A DNA stretch of 64,000 nucleotides from Tanypteryx hageni. Its lineage: Eukaryota; Arthropoda; Insecta; Odonata; Petaluridae. Within the stretch, counting starts at the first letter, position 1, and every line of letters begins with the position of its first letter. This document shows positions 23,478 to 36,348 of the stretch, one piece after another. The notes under the pieces are model-generated. The model saw nothing but the letters and a program-made list of their open reading frames with translations, did no database searches and was not told the origin of the DNA. Location of the stretch: positions 26,886,124 through 26,950,123 of the forward strand of contig CM054112.1 in assembly GCA_028673005.1 (NCBI GenBank), given 5' to 3'. A program made the position numbers and the translations under genes.

Positions 23478-23586
23478 AAGTAACGGTACCGCCGCCTCCC
23501 CTTCCTCCGCCTCCCCCTCCTCATCCCCCTCCTCCGCCTCCCCCTCCTTTCCCTCCCCCGCCTCCCGCTCCTCCGCCTCCTCCCCG
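23478..23586 (+). repeat. Pyrimidine-rich CCTCC block
   Basis: Just after the purine block the strand bias flips: the plus strand becomes (CCGCCTCCCCCTCCT)-like for about 100 bases. The poly-proline frame here is not supported as a gene. Confidence 0.8.
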
Positions 23587-23639
23587 GAAGGAACCTTGCG
23601 CTTGCCCGATGGACGGACGCGACTCGTCATAGACTCCAG

Positions 23640-26600
23640 ACTCGTTCTGTCTTTTTCCTCTCTGTCTCTTTTCCTACAGTATTTGTGCCGTAAAAACCTC
23701 ATCGCGACAAAAGTTATACAATTCGTCATGGCAAAAATCAAAATGAGTGGTAGATATGAAAATCCACGCTCCACGAAAGAGTTATCGGCCTCTTTATATG
23801 TATTCCGGACCATTAACAGTGAAAGTCTACCGATACCAGCAGACGGCGTTCGTTTTGGCGTAAAAATAAAAGAAATAAAAGCAGCGGTGGAACTCTAATT
23901 AATAAATAATTCACTTTAAGAGTGAATTTTTTACCGACGTATTTTAGAACCTGTTACACATCCTATCATTTATGGAGCGCTTAATAATCTAATTGTATAG
24001 TATTTTTCACTCTCATGACTCGCAATCAATGTATTTCAATATTATACAATACCTAGCCCCTTTGAAGGAAATTGTCAAGTTTTCATTGAAATAAAACTCA
24101 AATAGTTATCTCTATGGAAACGTTATTTTCATGCTCCATATGTAAGAACTTATCTTTTACATGTTTATTTTGAGTAATATATTTGGTTTAGTTTTTTATT
24201 ACGTTTTCGTCAAATAAGTAACTCTATGCGTAAAAATCAGCATCTTTGAGGGCCCTTGACCATTTTTATACGAGACTTTCCTTGCCATAATGTTGAAGCG
24301 CAATCTCTCCAGAAGTACTCGAGGAAAGACCCTCTAAAAGATTATCACTTTCGATTATCATTAACAAACTACAAAGAGAAAATTTTGATGAAATGTTTGC
24401 ACTCGCATTATAAAGCCCTTACATTAGGTGTGGGAAAACCAACGCGAATACTTCTCGCAGAAATCAACTGTGCTTAATATATATTAAATTATGGTCAAAT
24501 CTCTTAACATGGGCAGAAGTTCGTCGATGGCCCACTTCGACACATCAAATAAACATTGGCGCCGTGCCATCCTGGACAGGGAAACGTTTCCGAGGAAGTC
24601 TGATAAATAAGTTCCTCGCTGACCCACACAAGTTTCGGTCTCAAGTTTCAGGGTTATTTTTCCCGCCGCACTGACCTCGGCGGTTTTATTGGGGTCGGGG
24701 ACCACTTAAAAAGCCGCGAGGGATCAACGTCGGCCGTGGATCACGAGAAAATCACCGAGATGATGAGGATGACCCTCCTGATTGCGTTGCCGCAGCGCAA
24801 GCGGGCGCTTGAGTGAATTTCGGCAAATGGAAGGGAAGAAATGGCCCAAGTGCGTGTCCCAAACATCTCTGCGATTCTGCATCCCATAAGTACGGGATCT
24901 CCGTCGCAATTGCGATAAATGCCGTTATCTTTATTCGAAAGCTCCTTAAATGCGAACACGAAATGCTCTTAGGTTCCCAAATGCAGGAGAGTATGTTTAC
25001 AACTTTAAAATTTTTTTTTTGCGAAGTTCATCTGTAAATGAACATCCAATCGAAACTACCCTCAGAAATTCTATTTTCGACGGAATTTTCTTTTCAATTA
25101 AATCGCTTCCGTGCTACAAAATGGTTTTCGGCTTTTACAAAGTATTTCGATGAAGTATTTATCATTTCAAAGTAAGAAAAAACTGTATAAAGTCCTTCGA
25201 CAACTTAACTTTTTCGAAGCAATGAAATGGATGAATTCCGACGTTATCTCGATCGAAATTTTACTCTTCGGAACTTTTATCTAAAAGTTGACGAAATTCT
25301 TTTCAAAGACGCGAAACCTTCACGAGGAGAAAATATATTAAAATCAAGGCAATTTTTATACTGTTGGCTATTTATTTTATATTTATTTATCATAATCTAA
25401 TTACGGAAGACCAAAAACAATTATCCCATCAGTAGGAAAGGCTACACAAACAGCTGTTTTCCATAATATGGTTGGCATTCGTAACCTCAGTTACTCTGTT
25501 TACCCCTCTATCAACGATGACAAAGATTACGAATCCACCTAACGCTTTCTGTTTTCTCCATTCTCAAAAAGACAGATTTACCACATTTTCAGTATCTATT
25601 TGCGTCACCTGTTTTCAGAAAAGGGCCGATTCATCTAAAATGTATAAAATACGAGACGAGATGATAACTCGTAAACAGAAATACATCAAATGATGAGTAA
25701 CACTAAGGTTCGTAATTTTAAAATTAAACATTTAGCAGTTGGTAAATACGTTTCATAGGGCGGCGATGGCAAAAAAAAAAAACAATTTTCGAACTAAAAA
25801 TGTTATAAAATACTTAAATCATTTAAAGCGTAATCGGTGAATTGAAAGCTGCGTGACATCTCATGTATCATTTCCAAATAAAATTTCCTAACTGGCCATT
25901 ATGCGAAAGCCTTGAAATATTTTTTATAAAATGTTTTTAACAGAGTATATCAGTATATTCGAGGAAGAAAGAGAGGAATTCTGCTTCACGGCCAAGTTTA
26001 CAAGCCGTCATAGAAGATTTCACGTAAGCAGTCTAGGAGTCTAGACCTTTGGCTAAATTAAGCACGGACACGAGAGATGTAAGCTTTAATTAGGACGCGA
26101 GACTATAAAAGGGACGGCAGTAACATTGAGGATAAAAATAAAAGGAAAAAACAAACCGAATTATCTGAACCCCCATTCTTGATTGCTATTAGCGAGCAAG
26201 ACGGTCTTCAATTAGGTGATTTGTCACCCTCTTCCCATACCTAACCGATTAAAGAGGGAAGAATGCGTAGATTTAACACATTTATTTCGCTCTGACGTTG
26301 ATTCAGCTGAACTTGGGTACGTGTCGATTTAAAAGAAAAACTAGCTGTCATTCATTAAAATCGAGTTTAGTTTCAGTCAAGATCGATATTGACATAGCAA
26401 CGCAGTTTTGAAAAAAATCGACAGCGATAAAACAATAAAAGAGTCACATTATGGTCGCAAATTCCATAACAGCTACAATTAAATTTCGCTGAAGCAAGAA
26501 TTGTCTATTCGTTTTCCACGAATTATTCAAAATCTTTTAATATGTAAAAACAAGTTTCCATGACTCATAAATTATAAAATAAGTACTTTCCAATAATTTT

Positions 26601-28980
26601 CATGAAACTCAAAAACACATTTCCACATCTCCGTTGAAATGAGAATAGGCTTAAACTCTCCTAATATTTTCCAAGGATGTGCTATTCTTGAAAACTTGAT
26701 ATCTCAAAGATTTAAAACTTTTATCTAATTGTTACATCGAAGTCCAGAATAAGCACTTAGTAAAAAATTAGTTGCCTAGTGTACCATTTCGAAGTTAAGG
26801 AGTTTTCTCACGAAAGGCACCTCGAGAAAAAAAATGGATATAAAATAATTCGAAGATTCTAGTGTGAGAAACTAATGATTTTCTGCCACACATCCGTAAC
26901 GATAACGGCTTTCGGAGAATATGAAAAATTAAAGATGAACGAAGACGACCCGATAGACAGCAGACAAAGCTCGCGTTTTTACGAAAGACCGCGGAAATAT
27001 TCCTCCGATGACACATACGAAAATACATGAAAAACTTGCGCTACTACAAGCAGAAACAGTAACACGAACAGGTTTTCACGTTTACGGAGCCGGTCCGTTC
27101 GGAAATTTGGTACGACTGGAGCCGCATCCGCGAGAATCGAATTGGAGAAGATGACGAAAAAGGAAGCACGGCGAAAAAAATGTCGCCGCTTCGAGCTATT
27201 CCTTTCGAGAGAAAGAATGTTCCCACGGTAGAAATTAAAAGAATACGACTATTGTCGTCGTCCTTGCATCCGACGAAATAACACTCTCTCTGGCGAAAAA
27301 GGCTTCCTTGTGATTGCGGCGGTCCGGGATAATCCCTCACCAATTGGGTCTTTTGATTCGTACCAATATTCCCGTTGTCAAAAAAACTGCAATGAAGCCT
27401 GACGGTGTCGAGTATCTTAAAATAGCAATGTCACTTCGCCCGTTATTAATGTAAAAAAAACACCGAAACCCACTGAGGCAAGATGTTGTATTGAATGCTA
27501 ATCTGTGAGGTATCAGTAACATTCCAATGGGTGAAAATTAATAATTCACCGAGATAAAACTCGTTTTCGATAAATTAAAAAACTAAAGACCGTTTCCTCC
27601 ATTCTCACACACCAATTTCTTTACTTAAAGAATTTATTTTCGCGAAAATGACCGTTTCAGCTGGAAAGTTATGGAGATACGTTTTTAAAAGCAACGCCAA
27701 AGAATTTTAATTTTGTTAATGCTAAATATTTAGTTTTACGTAAGAGTACATATGAGTAGATTTTTTTATGAAACCCTGTAAAAATTAATTTTATAAATTA
27801 ACCTTTGGAATTTAGAAAACTATAAAAGTCTCCATTATTATTTTTATTTATGGTCTCTTCAAAATATTATTTTTAAATATACTTTATATCTATTATCGAT
27901 TAAAATAGACAGGGAAAGCAAATGAAACTATTTCCATTTTGTTTCGTTTTCGGCTTAAAATATCTTAATTATACAAAACTAAGTACCAGAAAATATTTGT
28001 TTAGAGATTCGATGCGTGCCATAATTGATACAACGGCGAATTGAGCTGAATTTTATGAAATAAGCATGACACGTCGCATAAAATCCGGGATTTCTATTAC
28101 AGATCCTCGAGCTGAAAATAAAAATTCGAGGAATGGAAATTTTATAGATAAATTTATTTTTATAAGATCGCTTTCACCATTTCATTTATTACAACGGCGA
28201 CAGTGTTGAATCCAGGAGGGTGGCTAAGGATATTTTTCCTCCCTTGGTACATCAATTTCTCTCACGGCGTTATTTATTTATTTACCATGTATCTAAAAAA
28301 GAACCTCAAAAATTCTTATTACCCCCCCCCCCCGGCAAAGAATGTCTGGTTTCAACACTGAACGGCGACGATGGATGGCTTTAACGTCAAATGTGTATTT
28401 TCTATATAGAGGAGGTGATAGACGGATATACTAAGGATATTTATTAAAAATAAATTTCTTAACTTCCAACATTTGTGGAAAGTTGACAGGAAAGAACACT
28501 CATATGTGGTTACTTCATACAAGGCATTTATGGCAATTAAAACAAAAAATAAATAAAATTATAATATTACTCCCTGATCCTTAAAGATTGAACATCAGCC
28601 ACAGTTAAACAATATAAATGTTTACCCCTGAAAAGGATTCCGACCAATCTCCGCAGCGACCTTTTCCCGGGAGAAAACGTATAAATAATCTGACCATAAC
28701 CTCAATGGGGCATCCGGCGGATTGTATAACGCGTTGCGTCAAACGTTAGCAAGAAAAGCACACCGCGATGGACATCTGCAAAGTCATGAACGGTGGAATT
28801 CAACGCTTCCGTGACTCGGGCGCACCCCCGCTTCTTTTATGTTTCCTATGGAGATAACCGCGATTAAAAAAATGGAATGCTCGAAAGCGGGTTTTCGAAA
28901 GCGGACATGACAAACTTATAGAAACTGCACCTCTTCGTAATGATAGTTCCTGAAGAAGGATGAGACAAATTAGAGGGAGC
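23640..28980. other. 5.3-kb region without recognised genes
   Basis: AT-rich, with patches of higher G+C at about 24500-24950, 26930-27340 and 28600-28800. A C-run of about 12 bases lies near 28322. No reading frame shows a known domain. The patches could be regulatory DNA in a long intron or intergenic region, but nothing in the sequence proves this. Confidence 0.4.
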
Positions 28981-28983
28981 GAT

Positions 28984-29009
28984 AAAATGTGTATGTATGT
29001 GTGTGTATG

Positions 29010-29044
<35 letters not shown>
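28984..29044 (+). repeat. (TG)n/(TA)n compound microsatellite
   Basis: TGTGTATG words, then (AT)n, then about ten TG units. Confidence 0.9.
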
Positions 29045-30039
29045 AAGCATATAAATTCAAGGTATCCTTGCTTTCGTGTTATGACGCCGATAAAAATCAG
29101 CGGAAAGCCAGCCCCAAAACTATACAAAAGGAACTTTCCAAAATGTCCCACAATTCCCCTGGTCTCAAGAGATTATCTCGAATAAAAAATCAACGAGAAA
29201 GCGCGAGTGACACGCAGCCATTTAATTGTGGCGAAAATGAGCTATAATAAGAGTTGGAGAGACCAAATCAAAAGATCGCTAAAGTGAAGCGTATCGCTTG
29301 GAAATACCAATAACAGGATAATGAGCGATTCTAAACATTACGAAGAATTTCTCTTTTTGGGAATTTTAATTGCATTAATCTAAAACATTAAATGGTTGAG
29401 AAATAATGTAGGTAAAAATTGAAGAGGAAAGGATATTTGGCAAAGGTTCATACTACAGTTTCTATGTACCCAAAAAAGTATTTTTCCATGTCAAGGTGAC
29501 ATAAAAATATAACAAGTTAAAAAATCTGATGAGGCCAACACATGGCATTCTCCATACCTGTAATATTTCTAAAAATTCCAAATATCCATAATAATAAATA
29601 TTTTAAGTAACTGCGAGAAAATTTTAACGACTTTACAGAGAACAGAAATAAACTAAAACCGTAACTTTCTGATATTGGATATAGCCCCTTAGCTCCAACA
29701 ATTAAGAAAATAAAAAGGAGCGTAAAGTGTTCACAATAATCGCCGTTAGGTGGTGTAGTTGTGGCAGCTAAAAATTTAGTTTTTAAAATATCTCTTCAAC
29801 AATGCCTTATATGGGAAGATTTTTCGAATAAAGGTTGTAGAAAATTAAATTTCCTACGACATTTATACCAGTACTGTTTTACATTCAACAAATATTAAAG
29901 AAATAGAATATCTCCTTAGCAATGCGTTCTACGAAAAATGTTCTAAACATAAGTTATAGAAAATAACCTTATCTATGAATAAACAACATTTACATTTATG
30001 AAGATTTAAAAGAGCAATTTGCCAAAAACCAAAATGACT

Positions 30040-30320
30040 AAAAATCCACTTCCGGTTGAGCGATTGTTGCTAAAACCTAATTATCTCTTCATAATATAGT
30101 ACTCATTCTAAATAAAAAATTTGGTATTGATAGGAGTGTAAGTTTTTGAGTTAGAGCGCCCACAAAATCCTATCATATACAGACAAACACACACAGACAT
30201 TATCGAGAAAATAGTCAAAACGTGTTCAGGGGACCTTAAAACGTATTTCCGTTGAAATCTCGAATTCGATTTTTTTCATGAAAACAATACTTTCTCTATA
30301 CTTCGTATATGGAGAAAGTA
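30040..30320 (+). repeat. Hairpin-tipped dispersed repeat, copy 1
   Basis: It ends in a 33-base imperfect hairpin at 30288-30320 (TACTTTCTC...GAGAAAGTA). That hairpin is identical in reverse orientation at 48798-48830, and the match extends about 250 bases inward, including GTCAAAACGTGTTCAGGGGA. The hairpin at one end, as at some LINE 3' ends, suggests a retroelement tail. No coding part is attached. Confidence 0.8.
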
Positions 30321-31004
30321 AAAAATACAGCAAAGGCAAATTCCAAAAGCGCTTTGTTGTAGAATGTTCACGTAAATTTTCGGATTCTTCGACCTCCTCT
30401 ACCTCCTTCAAATAAATACAATTTTTATAAATCTTTGCACAGTGTAGAGAACGTAAAGGCGTGATTCAACAAACTTCAGATTTAACGATCCAACTGCGTT
30501 ATTATAATGTAACACGGTATTTTCATTAGAAACTTAGTATTGAAAACAAAACGTAAAATCCAAAATCAAAGTTATTTAAAACATACCTCAACGAAGTTAA
30601 GCAATTTTAATATGGTCTTCATCCAATTTCGAAAGTAAAATGAACGTATTTACACTTCGCTTTTATTGTTGTAGCAACGTAAACAAATCGAAAATTTTCC
30701 TTAGTAACGGACATGTACAGATAGTCCATGAGCAGTTTTTTTAAATCCTACTAAAAGGCAAACGGATAGATTCCAAATCAATAGTCAGTCAGCAGTTGAA
30801 ACTACACTGAAAATCTGCTCAGCTATTTCGTTTCTTCAACAATTTGCGAACGAATCTACGGAATTTTACCCATGGACGGCCAGACAAAGTGTACACATGA
30901 GGGAGTTTGTTTTGCAAAAAAGCGCTAAAAATTAATCAAAAAGAAAATAATCGGTAAAATATCACCACCACAGGAAAGCTGTCCGTAGACAGGTCCGTGA
31001 CTAT

Positions 31005-31420
31005 TACGGGTTAAACTTATTTCTCCACACACTTCTACTTCCCTCATCCTTCATTTCTTGGTGGCTTTCTTGGGCTTTCAAGTAGCCTGTCAGCTGAAAC
31101 CTTTTCCTTCCTTGAATTCTTTCTCCTTCCAGTTTTCCTTCTAACACACTCTCTCTCTCCTCATGTGATTTCCGATCCAGTTTGCTTTCCTCTTTCGTAT
31201 GGCCTGTATAATCATTCGCTTCTCTCATATTCATCTTAGCACTTTCTCGTTTTTCATCCTATCTGTCCATTTTATCTTCAGCATTCTTCTCCATGACCAC
31301 ATTTCGAAGATTTCCAAGTATTTGATGTAATTTTTCCTTAGCATCCATGTTTCTGCCCCATACAAAGCGATACTCCATGCATAGCATTTCATCCATTTCT
31401 TGCGTGTATCTTAATTTAAC
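31005..31420 (-). pseudogene. LINE reverse-transcriptase C-terminal remnant
   Basis: On the minus strand the translation reads IALYGAETWMLRKNYIKYLE, then IFEMWSWRRMLKIKWTDRMK, then (after stops and frame changes) RKRKANWIGNHMRRE. This order (ALYGAETW, WCWRRM-like, KWTDR, RRKANWIGH-like) is the familiar C-terminal region of arthropod non-LTR retrotransposon ORF2. The catalytic RT motifs are not present. It is a decayed, 5'-truncated fragment. Confidence 0.85.
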
Positions 31421-32141
31421 GCAAATAAAACAATACTCATTGTCTTATATCCTTCAATTTAGCTAGTTCTGTTTAAATGCGACACCGGTGATATAAAGTT
31501 TCATATATTATTTGGTCATTAACAACTGATCTGAGCGCAAACTAATTTCCTCCATTCGTCGAGAGATGGCAGGAAAGAGCATTAAAATTGGAGAGCTTAC
31601 ATGCGATAAAACAACTTACGAGTCATACTTACTAAACTCTTTACAACGATACCACCCGTGCATTTAATACAACAGACTTTCGCTGCAATTGTAAAAATAG
31701 GTGTCGGCTACCTTTGCTGTTGCACCACCTGTTCCAGAGCGCTGAGGATTATCTCTTTAAAGGTGAATGGAGAATGTCGGTCGTTCCGTTCCATTGCGTA
31801 GAACACAGAGGGATGTGGGATAAAGGAGGGGGAGATAGGAGAGAGGGAGAGAGATTGATGGACGAAGGACGGCAATTCGCAAACGGTAAGCACGGAGTAC
31901 CCTCTAAACTAGACACGTCAAACTCAATTGACACACAGTGGACGCGTTGACATTATATAAGGGCGCTTGACGAGGGACGCATTGAGGATGTGGCCGCTTA
32001 AAAGGACGGCCGCATTGAGAAATGCGAAAATTCGGTTTTTTTTAAATAACGATATTTAGCCAATTTCTGCAATGCGAGGATAACCCGAGTGTTTATTTAT
32101 CACAGAATACCGAAGTGATTGTTTTAATGAATCAAATTCTA

Positions 32142-32144
<3 letters not shown>

Positions 32145-32209
<65 letters not shown>
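32145..32209. repeat. (AT)n microsatellite, about 32 units
   Basis: Uninterrupted AT dinucleotides. Confidence 0.95.
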
Positions 32210-32210
<1 letters not shown>

Positions 32211-32766
32211 CGATCGTCACAATAAAGTTCAGACAGCCTCGATAAAAAGTAGATTGCATGAAATACTATAGCTATAGGAGATGTTTAGTTCTTATCATAA
32301 CTACAAATAACCGGTTTCAATGTACGAAGACCAAGGTTTTCATTCGTATAAGCTAATAAGAGACTCGCCTGTGTGATTTGATGCGACAGCAAATTTGCCT
32401 TACCTATATTGCTGGTGTGAACAACTAAAAATAATCATCATTCATGCTCAGTTAAAGTAAAATATTTTTCGTAAGCAGTCAATGACAGATAATAAAAAAC
32501 TATGTAATAAGATTAGGAATACGGAAATGGTCAAAGTGATCGACGCCACATTACGGATAACGAAAGCGTTACCTGAAACAACCATAATTATCACCCACGA
32601 AAACTATGAGAAAGAAAGGGAATATTTTCTGAAAAGTCAATTCTCTCACGACTAAGTTGCAATGGATAGAATAGTTAAATAAATAAAAACCAGTGAGAAG
32701 AGCCATAGAATCTGAAGGAAAGGAATTTAACCATCTGAAAACTTGTACAATAAAATTTCAAATCCC

Positions 32767-32768
<2 letters not shown>

Positions 32769-32815
<47 letters not shown>

Positions 32816-32820
32816 ATATA
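32769..32820. repeat. (AT)n microsatellite
   Basis: AT dinucleotides with one central TT break. Confidence 0.95.
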
Positions 32821-33460
32821 ACATGGTCCCGCAATTTTAATCACCGCACATTATTATTGCGGAAGGATACCGAGGCATTTCTTCTTCTCTCGTCACGAAT
32901 TTTAATCATCACTATTGGACGGCGACTCCCTGCGATGACGTAGAGGCATAAAAATCGCACCGACTGCATCACTCGGTTCCTTTTTTCGCTTATCTTTTTT
33001 TTCAGAAGAATCTCCAAGGCAAGCGAGTCCAGCCCGAGGAAGACTGCACGCTTTCACAGTCCCGTAAAAAAAGCATAAAAACGCTCCATCATGAAACAGG
33101 ATGAAACAAGAGCTGGGTGCAGAAAAGAACTGTGCCAACGCGTCGTATTTTTTGGTTAAAAAAAGAAGGGGCCATTCGTTTTTGCTTCCTAGATGAAGAA
33201 ATTCGTTTCGCCGCGAGACACTTTTTCATTCCGAAAGCGATTGAGGACGAGTGGACGATGAAGACAGACGGACAAACGTCTTTATTAGAGCGAAATGGAG
33301 TCTATGTCGTCCCTTACTACATTTAATCCGACGTCACGTAAAACGGGTTAAATTAAACATTTAGATACATATGTAAATAAAAAACCAGATAATACTATTT
33401 CGATATTTTGAAGTTTGTGTATTACGAAGAAGTTAGATAAAGTAAGGTATGATGTACAAT

Positions 33461-33725
33461 TTACCCGACCATAAGACGACCTCGAATATAAGACCACCCA
33501 CCTTTACGGAAGCTTATTTTTTGGGCAAAAGTTATACAAGGCATTCTGAATCAAAGTAATCAAAATTATTACTTTATTTTTTATTTAAATCTCTAAAAAT
33601 TGCACCACAATGTGCAACGCAAAGATAAATGCTAGACTAGTCATAATCACGTTCAATATTATTTATTTATTTGCTCATGAATATAAGACCCCCCTCCCAA
33701 CCTTTGATTGTAAAATAAAACAAAA
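33461..33725. mobile_element. MITE with ACCCGACCATAAGACGA-type end, copy 2
   Basis: The left end (TTACCCGACCATAAGACGAC then CTCGAATATAAGACCACC) matches the right end of the 20591-20874 copy in reverse. An interior ATATAAGACC remnant occurs near 33680. The right border is approximate. Confidence 0.55.
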
Positions 33726-36318
33726 AAGCTCCCCTCATCGTTGGGATATGATAGGCGGAATATAGGAGGTAAATTCGGAGTGAAGTCGGGAGTCAGTGCT
33801 CCGCAACCGATGTGCCACGGCACACTGGTACGCCTCGTGGAAGTACTTGATGTACGGCGGTACGCTCGGAATTATACGGAAAAGAAGAATATCAGTTTTA
33901 TCAGTCCCAAGCTAAGACCGACTTTAAATAAAAATTCCACAAAGTCCGCCCGCCGCTATTTTTATTGCTGAAATTACGCGTACGCATAGGTGAACGTAGG
34001 TTAAAACCAAGACAAATTTAAAAAAGATAAGAAGAGTCCCTGGTTCGATTCCAGAAATTTTTTGTATCTCGATTTGATTATCGTTGGAACAAGTGTAGAG
34101 TATATTTAATCTTAATCTTAAAATAGGCTGATAGATAGAGATAGTAACTCCAGACTTAAGCGCTCGCATGGGCAATAGGTGGTTTTTATTACTAAGACGG
34201 ATTAAATTCGTTCCAAATTATCCCCAAAATTTGTTTGGAATCCAAAAAAACTACAATTTTTCACGTTCTTAACAATGAGAAATGTTAACTTGTATATGGC
34301 GACTAGGATTTTCGCCACATTTGAGAGCCCGATGCTCTTATAAAGGCGATGTTCATGGTCGAATTTGTTACACAGTTACTAGTAAATGATTCCGTGCTAT
34401 TCTTAATTGGAAAATCCGCCAATTTTACCTTTTAATTAATTCCTGATCCAACTGAAGCATTTAAATGATTAGAACATGTAGTTTATAACCATAATTTACT
34501 CCAGGAAGATAATTTTCCCACTTTTTTGACTGTCGAGCGATAAAAATAAACCACACAATAAAATGGAATTTGGTTTGGTGTGCCGCGAAAACCGACGGAT
34601 CCAGATACTGCGTCGTGGAATCAAAAATGTTGCGGAGTGCCGATCAAAAGGAAGGTTTATACGTGGTTTTCACACCCCCAAGCACCGATCACAAACAAAC
34701 GCTCTCCCCTCGACAGGCGACTTCCTGACCAAGGGGCGAATCCCTTGGAAGCAAACCAAAATTATATTCTTCCTTTAATTAACCCTTTCCTGAAACTTAA
34801 AAAAAAAATGAAACGGAAGGACGTTATCCGGGAACCGATCTCCGGAAGACGACGCTTCATAATAATATACGCTCGGCTGCCTATCGTTGAGTAACAACGT
34901 ACGTGCCTTATTTCCTTTCGCAAAAACAAATCCGATTAATGAAACGAGCATAACGTCCGAATGCCCCAAAAATTATACAAATTAAACCGCATCCCTCTCA
35001 CTTTGCATGTGTGCGTTGCGCAAACAAAGGGAGTCGATTACATATTACCCAACCTTTTTCGCCTGGCAGAGTGAATTTTCCGTAAAATAAGGAAACGAGG
35101 CATTCTCCCTGGCGATTTGTAGATGCGCCACTTCGAAGAAAAAACGTTCCATGCGTCAGTTCGAACGTATCGGGCGCTTCAACAATGGACGCGTTTGAGT
35201 GCTCGAGAGTCCGAAATGCACGAAAAAAATGGAACACCTGAGTGGAACAATCCGATCGGGGCTACCATTTTACCGAAACGAAAATTAAATAAATCCTCGT
35301 ATCCACCCAAAGTAAAAATGAGTTTTAGACAAAAATATTCCCTTATTGTCGTGATGTTACGAGCAACTACAAATTTTCCATCCAAACTATCATAAAAGGT
35401 GATTTAAAGATTGACCGACACTTTCTGGCTATCGTTTTTAAAATAAAATGGAATAAATATTGAACTTTATGATATCGACTTCGTTTAAAAAATATTGCCA
35501 TAGGTTTCACAGTTACTACCGCATCATCAGGCAATTTTTCCAATTAAATAGTGACGTGACAACTTCATGGAATTTACTAATCATAATTTTGTTTCCTGAG
35601 ATTATAAATAATGTAGAAGTATTTAAGTTCACAATTTATCTTGTTGACACGGCTTTCCACCAAGTAATTTATTACTTAGTTCATTTCAAGTTTTAAAACG
35701 AGGGAAAATAATCTTTTTTGTAACACATCACTGAATCCAAGCTGCCACCTCTGATAAAATCCAAGTTGAATTTTTTATTTTGAAAAATTTTCGATATGAA
35801 TTATCGAGCACATATTATAACTTTTACAAAATACATTTTCAATGTTACCCAGCAAACCGCCAAAAGGCACAGATGCGCTCTAATGGAAACCTTCATAAGC
35901 CTAGAAAAGGTACTAGTAGCATAAGTCGGGCCTAGAGCTTCTTTCTCCATATAAATAAATTAAATATGCAACTCGGACAGGCATAAAGCGGTTTACTGTA
36001 TATTACACGCGAATTTTAATAGCCAAGTCGTTCTTCCTGTACGTTATATCGAAAATCTGTGACTAGAGCCTTCCGTTTCTCGAATATTGCGGTTTCCCCA
36101 TGCGGTTCATGTTACAGGCGTCCAAAATTTTGTTATAAAACATTTTTATTACAACAAGAGTGAAGTATATCTACTATAAATAGCTGCTTCTTACGGAGGA
36201 TGGTACAGAGGCGAAATATTTTGAATTAAAAAATATTTCTAATAATGAAATATCGCTCTGAAAAATTAATGTTTTTCAAGGTGAGATGAAATGCTTGCAG
36301 AATGCAAGCACCTTCTAC
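33726..36318. other. 2.6-kb region without recognised genes
   Basis: It contains GGTTCGATTCCAG at about 34042 (B-box-like) and patches of higher G+C at 33780-33860, 34570-34890 and 35000-35270. No domain was recognised in any frame. Confidence 0.4.
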
Positions 36319-36348
36319 TAGTGTGTGTGTGTATATATATATATATAA
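36319..36348. repeat. (TG)n(TA)n microsatellite
   Basis: A short TG run followed by TA units. Confidence 0.85.

Noticed and set aside
23360..23898. Poly-proline and serine/alanine frames
   Set aside because: Produced by the CCTCC tract; no supported start, domain or splice site.
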